Assembly (NCBI RefSeq): GCF_017873175.1
Contig: NZ_JAGGJW010000003.1
Span: 124,001 to 188,000, forward strand
Length of the DNA: 64,000 nt
DNA from: Neorhizobium petrolearium
GTDB lineage: Bacteria > Pseudomonadota > Alphaproteobacteria > Rhizobiales > Rhizobiaceae
Direction of reading: 5' to 3'
The stretch's first letter is position 1. Each line of letters opens with the position of its first letter. Position numbers and translations under genes: made by a program. Shown here piece by piece: positions 59,536-64,000 of the stretch. The notes beneath the pieces were generated by a model. That model searched no databases. It worked only from the letters and a program-made list of their open reading frames with translations, and was not told the origin of the DNA.

Positions 59536-61388
59536 GCCGCAAGCTCCTTTCCGACCCGGATGACATCCGGTCCATCCTCATAGAGAGCGTCGACCAGATC
59601 ACTGCGATGTGCAAGCACGGCGCGCTGGTTGATCGAGCCCTTGTCGGTCACCTCGCCCTTTTCGAAGCGCAAGGGAGCCGTCATCAGCATAATGCGCATG
59701 ATGCGCGTCGCCGAACCGCTCGCCTGCCGCTGATGCTCAGCAAGCTTTGCCGCAATCGCCGCCTTGACCTTCGGATGGGCAACCACCTCTTCGTCGGAAA
59801 GGCCGCTGCCGTCCGGGACGAGTTCCCGCAACGCCGGCATGAAGGGTACGGCGAGCGCGCCGAGTTCCGCCTGGTTCTCGCCGGTGATCACCGCATCGCG
59901 AATCAGCCCGCCGAACTGGTTGACGATCTGGGCGCGCAGCACGCCGACCGCGACCCATGTACCGGTCTGCAGCTTGAAGTTCTCCGCCGTGCGGCCGTCG
60001 AAATAAAAGCCCTTGCGCGGATCGCCGGGGACTGCGAACCTCACCGCGTCGCCGATCCTGTAGAACCCTTCCTCATCGAAGGCCGCGGCCGTCAGCTTCT
60101 CGTTGCGCCAGTAGCCGGGCGTGATATTGGGGCCCTTGAGGCGCAGTTCGTATTTGTCCTGGAACGGCACCAGCTTCATGGTGACCCCTTGAGCCGGGAT
60201 GCCGATATTGCCGGGCTTGTCCTGCGGATCGGTACAGAAGAGCGAGAACGGGGCCGTCTCCGTGGAGCCCAAGCCGGTGCCGAGCGGCACGTAGCCGCCG
60301 ACGGTCATTTCCGCAAGTTCGATCAGGGCATCCCAGGTATGCTGCGCCATGCCGGCGCCGGCATACATCATCATCTTCAGATCCTTGAAGAAGCTCTGGC
60401 GAAGCCCGTCGTCCTCCCGCATCTCCTGCACCAGCATTTCATAACCGGCCGGCACGTTGAAATACCAGGTCGGCGAGATTTCCCGGAGATTGGCGATGGT
60501 CTGGCCGATCAGCTTCGGCGTGGGCTTGCCGCGATCGATGTAATAGGTGCCTCCGTGGTAGATGACGAGGTTGAAGCACTTGTTGCCGCTGGCCGTATGG
60601 TTCCATGGCGACCAGTCCACCAGGACCGGCGGTTCCTCTCGGAAATAGGCGTAGCAATCGGCCACCATTTCCTGGTTAGAGCAGAGCATGCGCTGCGTCT
60701 GGATCACCGCCTTGGGAGAGCCTGTCGTGCCTGACGTAAACAGGAATTTCGCGACCGTATCCGGCCCGACCGAATCGAAAGCCTCGTCCACCGCCACGGT
60801 CGGTTCCGTCTTGAGAATATGGTCGAAAAGATGGGTATTGGGACGGCTATCCGGCAGGTTGCGGATCGCGGCGAACGGCATGTCTGCGCCGAAGGCCGTA
60901 TCGACAGCCTTTTGGAAGACAGCCGCATCATCGGCGAACACCAGGCCCGGCGTGATCTGCGCGGCGATCTCGCCAAGCTTGCCGAAGTCGGAAGAGATGG
61001 TCGCATAGGCCGGCGCGATCGCGGCGGAAGGGATGCCGACATGCTGGGCGCCGAGCGCCATCAGCGCATGGTCTATCGAATTCTCGGAGAGAATGACGAG
61101 CGGATTTTCGGCCGAAAGCCCCAGATCGAGCAGGAACTGACCGATGCGCCGCACCCGGTCCAGAGCCTGGCCGTAGGTTACCTTGCGCCATTCACCCGTG
61201 CCCTCGCGATCGGCCATCCAGACACGATCCGGCCTCGTCTTCGCCCAATGCACCAGCCGCTCGTTGATCTTGCCGGGATAGGGACCGAGCCGGTCCTCCC
61301 GCCGGACGAGGAACTCGCCGCTTGGCCTTTCTTCCCAGCGCACCACCGGCGACCAGAGCTTTACATCGCGGACGGGTTTCCCGCTCAT
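59532..61388 (-). CDS. Feruloyl-CoA synthetase
   Basis: 618 residues. AMP-binding motif FLFTSGTTGSPKAVIQ, PLGTGLGSTETAPFSL, YFDGRTAENFKLQTG and the C-terminal lysine region GSINQRAVLAHR. Length above 600 and sequence such as YPGKINERLVHWAKTRPDRV are those of Fcs-type ligases. Makes feruloyl-, caffeoyl- or coumaroyl-CoA. Start ATG 61388 follows GGGAGGAG. First gene of the fcs-SDR-acd operon, divergent from the hydratase. Confidence 0.9.
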   Translation of the reverse strand: MSGKPVRDVKLWSPVVRWEERPSGEFLVRREDRLGPYPGKINERLVHWAKTRPDRVWMADREGTGEWRKVTYGQALDRVRRIGQFLLDLGLSAENPLVILSENSIDHALMALGAQHVGIPSAAIAPAYATISSDFGKLGEIAAQITPGLVFADDAAVFQKAVDTAFGADMPFAAIRNLPDSRPNTHLFDHILKTEPTVAVDEAFDSVGPDTVAKFLFTSGTTGSPKAVIQTQRMLCSNQEMVADCYAYFREEPPVLVDWSPWNHTASGNKCFNLVIYHGGTYYIDRGKPTPKLIGQTIANLREISPTWYFNVPAGYEMLVQEMREDDGLRQSFFKDLKMMMYAGAGMAQHTWDALIELAEMTVGGYVPLGTGLGSTETAPFSLFCTDPQDKPGNIGIPAQGVTMKLVPFQDKYELRLKGPNITPGYWRNEKLTAAAFDEEGFYRIGDAVRFAVPGDPRKGFYFDGRTAENFKLQTGTWVAVGVLRAQIVNQFGGLIRDAVITGENQAELGALAVPFMPALRELVPDGSGLSDEEVVAHPKVKAAIAAKLAEHQRQASGSATRIMRIMLMTAPLRFEKGEVTDKGSINQRAVLAHRSDLVDALYEDGPDVIRVGKELAA

Positions 61389-61427
61389 GAGTCTCCTCCC
61401 AGACGTCAATCACATGAATTCTAATGA

Positions 61428-61519
61428 GAGCCGTAGCGGCTCCTCCCAAAATTTGTTTACAAAGAAACAATCTCCATGTAAACGATCAAAAACTCAAAAC
61501 GGACGGGGGAGCGTCCGTT
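61428..61519. promoter_or_regulatory. Divergent fcs/ech control region with four inverted repeats
   Basis: Centre: TTGTTT-N6-AAACAA (61453-61470) and GTTTAC/GTAAAC (61455-61483), likely MarR-type operators. Flanks: GAGCCG-TAG-CGGCTC (61428-61442) on the fcs side, and AACGGACG-N6-CGTCCGTT (61498-61519), 20 bp before the ech ATG. The latter two would form hairpins in the two leaders. Confidence 0.5.
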
Positions 61520-61539
61520 GCTGGAGGGAGCAGACAAGA

Positions 61540-62334
61540 ATGGCCGACCAGACGGCAACCAGCTTCGTGACCTATGAACTCAAGGGCAAGGTCGCCCATA
61601 TAGGTCTCAACCGCCCTGAAAAACGCAATGCCATCAGCGATCGCTTCGTTGAAATGATTGCGGAATCGGTAGCGCGCGCCGAAAGCGAAGCGAAAGCCGT
61701 CGTTCTGTTCGGGCATGGCGACCATTTCTGCGCCGGGCTCGATCTTGCCGAACACGTCAAGAAGACGCCGATCCAGGGCGTGCACGGCTCGCGGCGCTGG
61801 CACGCCGTTTTCGCCGGCATCGAACACGGCACGATCCCGTGGGTTTCCGCCCTGCACGGCGCGGTCGTCGGCGGCGGGCTGGAGCTTGCGGCATCGACCC
61901 ATATCCGGGTCGCGGACCGCTCCGCCTTTTTTGCCCTGCCGGAAGGGCAGCGCGGCATTTTCGTCGGCGGCGGCGGTTCGGTGCGTGCCGCGCGGCTTAT
62001 GGGCGTCGCACGCATGACCGACATGATGCTGACCGGGCGGGTCGCCTCGGCGGAAGAAGCCGAGCGCTGGAACCTCGCACAATATGTCGTCGAAAAGGGC
62101 CAGGCGCGCGAGAAGGCGCACCAGCTCGCCGAAGCGGCCGCCAGCAACGCCGAAATTTCCAACTACGCGGTCATCAACGCATTGCCGCGCATCCAGGACA
62201 TGGCCAAGGAAGACGGGCTTTTCGTGGAATCCTTCATCGCCTCATTCACCGCCACGAGCCCGGAAGCGGAAGAGCGGCTGCGCGCCTTCCTGGAAAAACG
62301 CGCCGCGCGGCTGAAGGCACCGGGTTCGGCCTGA
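61540..62334 (+). CDS. Enoyl-CoA hydratase/crotonase family (hydroxycinnamoyl-CoA hydratase)
   Basis: 264-residue crotonase. Oxyanion-hole loops HFCAGLDLAEH and ALHGAVVGGGLELA. Hydrates the double bond of feruloyl/coumaroyl-CoA; in this pathway the 3-hydroxy product goes on to oxidation rather than aldehyde release. Start ATG at 61540. Begins a plus-strand unit with the MarR and amidohydrolase genes. Confidence 0.88.
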   Translation: MADQTATSFVTYELKGKVAHIGLNRPEKRNAISDRFVEMIAESVARAESEAKAVVLFGHGDHFCAGLDLAEHVKKTPIQGVHGSRRWHAVFAGIEHGTIPWVSALHGAVVGGGLELAASTHIRVADRSAFFALPEGQRGIFVGGGGSVRAARLMGVARMTDMMLTGRVASAEEAERWNLAQYVVEKGQAREKAHQLAEAAASNAEISNYAVINALPRIQDMAKEDGLFVESFIASFTATSPEAEERLRAFLEKRAARLKAPGSA

Positions 62335-62347
62335 GAGGAATTTTAGG

Positions 62348-62803
62348 ATGGACATGCCGATCCGCACGACTGACGAGGTGAATCTCGATCGTCTCGACAC
62401 GGCGCTCGGCTTCCTGATGCGGCTTGCCCAGCTCAAGATCTACGAGCGCTTCTTCGAAGAGGTCGGCGATCACAACCTGAAACCGGGAGAATTTTCGGTT
62501 CTCTGGGTCCTCCTGCACAATCCGGGCATACGGCAAAGCGTGCTCGGCCAGCGGCTGATGATCAAGCGGGCCCATATGACGAAGCTGATCCGCTCGCTGG
62601 AGGATCAGGGCCTCGTCTCACGCCGTATCCCCGACGACGACCGTCGCGCCGTCGAAATCACACTGACGCCGGCGGCCGTGACGATGGTGGAACAGGCCGG
62701 CGACTGGTTCTTTACCTATGAGGATTCAGTCGGGGAAAATCTCAGCGCCGCCGAACGCCGGCAACTGACGGCCCTGTTGCGGAAATTCGTCGGCCTGGGC
62801 TGA
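62348..62803 (+). CDS. MarR-family regulator of the hydroxycinnamate genes (HcaR-like)
   Basis: 151 residues, MarR fold: KPGEFSVLWVLLHNPG, VLGQRLMIKRAHMTKLIRSLEDQGLVSRR (HTH, about 62-95) and the wing IPDDDRRAVEITLT. In Agrobacterium the equivalent MarR protein represses hydroxycinnamate catabolism until the CoA thioester binds. Located 13 bp after ech, in the same operon. Confidence 0.88.
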   Translation: MDMPIRTTDEVNLDRLDTALGFLMRLAQLKIYERFFEEVGDHNLKPGEFSVLWVLLHNPGIRQSVLGQRLMIKRAHMTKLIRSLEDQGLVSRRIPDDDRRAVEITLTPAAVTMVEQAGDWFFTYEDSVGENLSAAERRQLTALLRKFVGLG

Positions 62804-62842
62804 ACATCGGCAGACAAATCGAAGGATCGGGAGGAGCGAACC

Positions 62843-63718
62843 TTGAATATCGACGATCTGGTTGCCATCGACATCCACACCCATGCCGAGGAGCCCTGCT
62901 GCGGCCCGCGGGACGACGGTTATGACGAGTTCCAGGCCGGGATGGCGAAATATTTCAGGAATCCCGCCGGTGCGCAGGGCATGCTGCCGACCGTGCAGGA
63001 GACCGCCGCCTATTACCGCGAGCGCAGGATCGGCTGCGTGATCTTTCCCGTCGACGCAGAACGGGAAACCGGCTTCCGCCGCTACGACAACGAGGAAGTC
63101 GCAAGGATCGCCGCCGAAAACAGCGACATCATGATCCCGTTTGCCTCGATCGATCCCGCCAAGGGCAAGGCCGGCGCCCGCGAAGCGCGGCGGCTGGTGC
63201 GCGAATTCGGCGTCAAGGGTTTCAAGTTCCATCCGACCATGCAGGGGTTCTATCCGAACGACCGGATGGCCTATCCGCTCTACGAGGCGATCCAGGAGGA
63301 AGGCGCGATCACGCTCTTCCATACCGGCCAGACGGGCGTCGGCGCCGGGCTTCGGGGCGGCATGGCGATGCGGCTGAAATTCTCCAACCCGATCCATCTC
63401 GACGATGTGGCGGTCGATTTTCCCGACATGCCGATCATATTGGCGCACCCCTCCTTCCCCTGGCAGGAGGAGGCCCTTTCGGTCGCGACCCACAAGCCGA
63501 ACGTCTATATCGACATGTCCGGCTGGTCGCCGAAATATTTCCCGCCGATCCTCATCCAATACGCCAATTCGCTGCTGAAGCACAAAATGCTGTTCGGTTC
63601 CGACTGGCCGGCGATCACGCCGGACCGCTGGCTTTCCGACTTCGCCAATATCGCCATCAAGGACGAGGTTCGGCCGCTGATCCTCAAGGAAAACGCCCGC
63701 AAGCTTTTGAAAATTTAG
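62843..63718 (+). CDS. Amidohydrolase, probable beta-ketoacyl-CoA hydrolase of the hydroxycinnamate route
   Basis: 291 residues starting at TTG 62843 with GGAGG upstream. Amidohydrolase_2 motifs: DIHTHAEEP (metal pair), KGFKFHP, FHTGQTG, ILAHPSFPW and LFGSDWP (catalytic Asp). In A. fabrum an amidohydrolase in the same cluster hydrolyses 4-hydroxyphenyl-beta-ketoacyl-CoA to the benzoic acid; no thiolase is present here, which fits that function. The 3' end overlaps the LacI gene tail to tail. Confidence 0.83.
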   Translation: MNIDDLVAIDIHTHAEEPCCGPRDDGYDEFQAGMAKYFRNPAGAQGMLPTVQETAAYYRERRIGCVIFPVDAERETGFRRYDNEEVARIAAENSDIMIPFASIDPAKGKAGAREARRLVREFGVKGFKFHPTMQGFYPNDRMAYPLYEAIQEEGAITLFHTGQTGVGAGLRGGMAMRLKFSNPIHLDDVAVDFPDMPIILAHPSFPWQEEALSVATHKPNVYIDMSGWSPKYFPPILIQYANSLLKHKMLFGSDWPAITPDRWLSDFANIAIKDEVRPLILKENARKLLKI

Positions 63719-64000
63719 GTCGGGACAAAGCTCTTCCGGATCACAAGCTCGGGAATGACCCGCTCGTAACCCGGCTCGGCATCCGGACTTGCAAGCCGGC
63801 GGTCGAGAAGTTCCACCGCCCTTTGCGCCATAGTGGCCGGGTCCTGCCGGAAGGTCGTGAGGCCGTAGCTCAGCCAGGCTGCTTCCGGCACGTCGTCGAA
63901 ACCGATCACCGCCACGTCATCCGGCACCCGCAGGCCGAGTTCGGCGCGGACGAAATCCATCAGGCCGAAGGCGATCTGGTCGTTGGCGCAGAAGACCGCA
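63715..64000 (-). CDS. LacI-family transcriptional regulator, C-terminal fragment
   Basis: About 95 residues of the C-terminal effector domain (FCANDQIAFGLMDFV, VPDDVAVIGFDDVPEA, TFRQDPATMAQRAVELL). The rest lies beyond the right edge. Typically controls sugar or polyol genes; its target must be outside the window. Confidence 0.85.
   Translation of the reverse strand, partial: AVFCANDQIAFGLMDFVRAELGLRVPDDVAVIGFDDVPEAAWLSYGLTTFRQDPATMAQRAVELLDRRLASPDAEPGYERVIPELVIRKSFVPT

Overview
The window is 64 kb of GC-rich, densely packed chromosome from an alphaproteobacterium, most likely a member of the Rhizobiaceae (Rhizobium/Agrobacterium/Sinorhizobium relatives). This is supported by the irr-fabA-fabB-fabI block next to rsmC-like, pnp, rpsO, truB and rbfA, the many TTG/GTG starts, a TTAA-N7-TTAA (CtrA-type) site before a chemotaxis operon, and the abundance of solute-binding-protein transporters. 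I see no IS element, prophage, CRISPR array, rRNA or tRNA gene.

Layout. 0-6 kb: a TctD/TctE-type two-component system (kinase cut by the left edge), a DUF1993 protein, a lone ABC-type periplasmic binding protein and a TctCBA tripartite tricarboxylate transporter whose leader carries a 7-bp direct repeat with 11-bp period, as expected for an OmpR/PhoB-class regulator. 6-15 kb: glutaminase, MarR regulator and a complete livFGMHK ABC importer next to an aryl-CoA ligase and a divergent arylformamidase-like hydrolase, which suggests uptake and activation of an aromatic acid. 15-22 kb: winged-helix regulator plus TRAP transporter (dctPMQ), divergent from a fused 5-oxoprolinase/hydantoinase. 22-26 kb: miscellaneous genes (BaiN/HI0933-type flavoprotein, DUF1275, YdcF, a secreted protein with one EF-hand-like loop, a TRIC/UPF0126 membrane protein). 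26-35 kb: core block irr, fabA-fabB-fabI, rsmC-like, pnp, rpsO, truB, rbfA. infB, which usually precedes rbfA in relatives, is not there.

35-47.6 kb: a self-contained chemosensory cluster. A soluble protein with two degenerate chemoreceptor-like hairpins is divergent from a tightly overlapping operon STAS-cheY-cheA-cheW-mcp-mcp-cheW-cheR-cheB, followed by a small ParA/VirC1-like ATPase. There is no cheZ or cheD; the soluble protein holds a CheZ-like DxxxQ helix and is my best candidate for an undescribed component.

47.6-64 kb: catabolic genes. First come a xylitol/sorbitol-type dehydrogenase, an SDR and a divergent tetR/NmrA-like pair with two matching operators 61 bp apart. Then comes a probable novel pathway: two-subunit aconitase-X, FAD oxidoreductase, LysR regulator and an IlvD/Edd-family dehydratase, tied together by three copies of one palindrome (TTTCTCG-N3-CGAGAAA type). 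Finally there is a hydroxycinnamate (ferulate/coumarate) CoA-dependent side-chain pathway: acyl-CoA dehydrogenase, SDR, feruloyl-CoA synthetase, enoyl-CoA hydratase, MarR repressor and amidohydrolase, resembling the beta-oxidative deacetylation route known in Agrobacterium fabrum. A LacI-family regulator is cut by the right edge.
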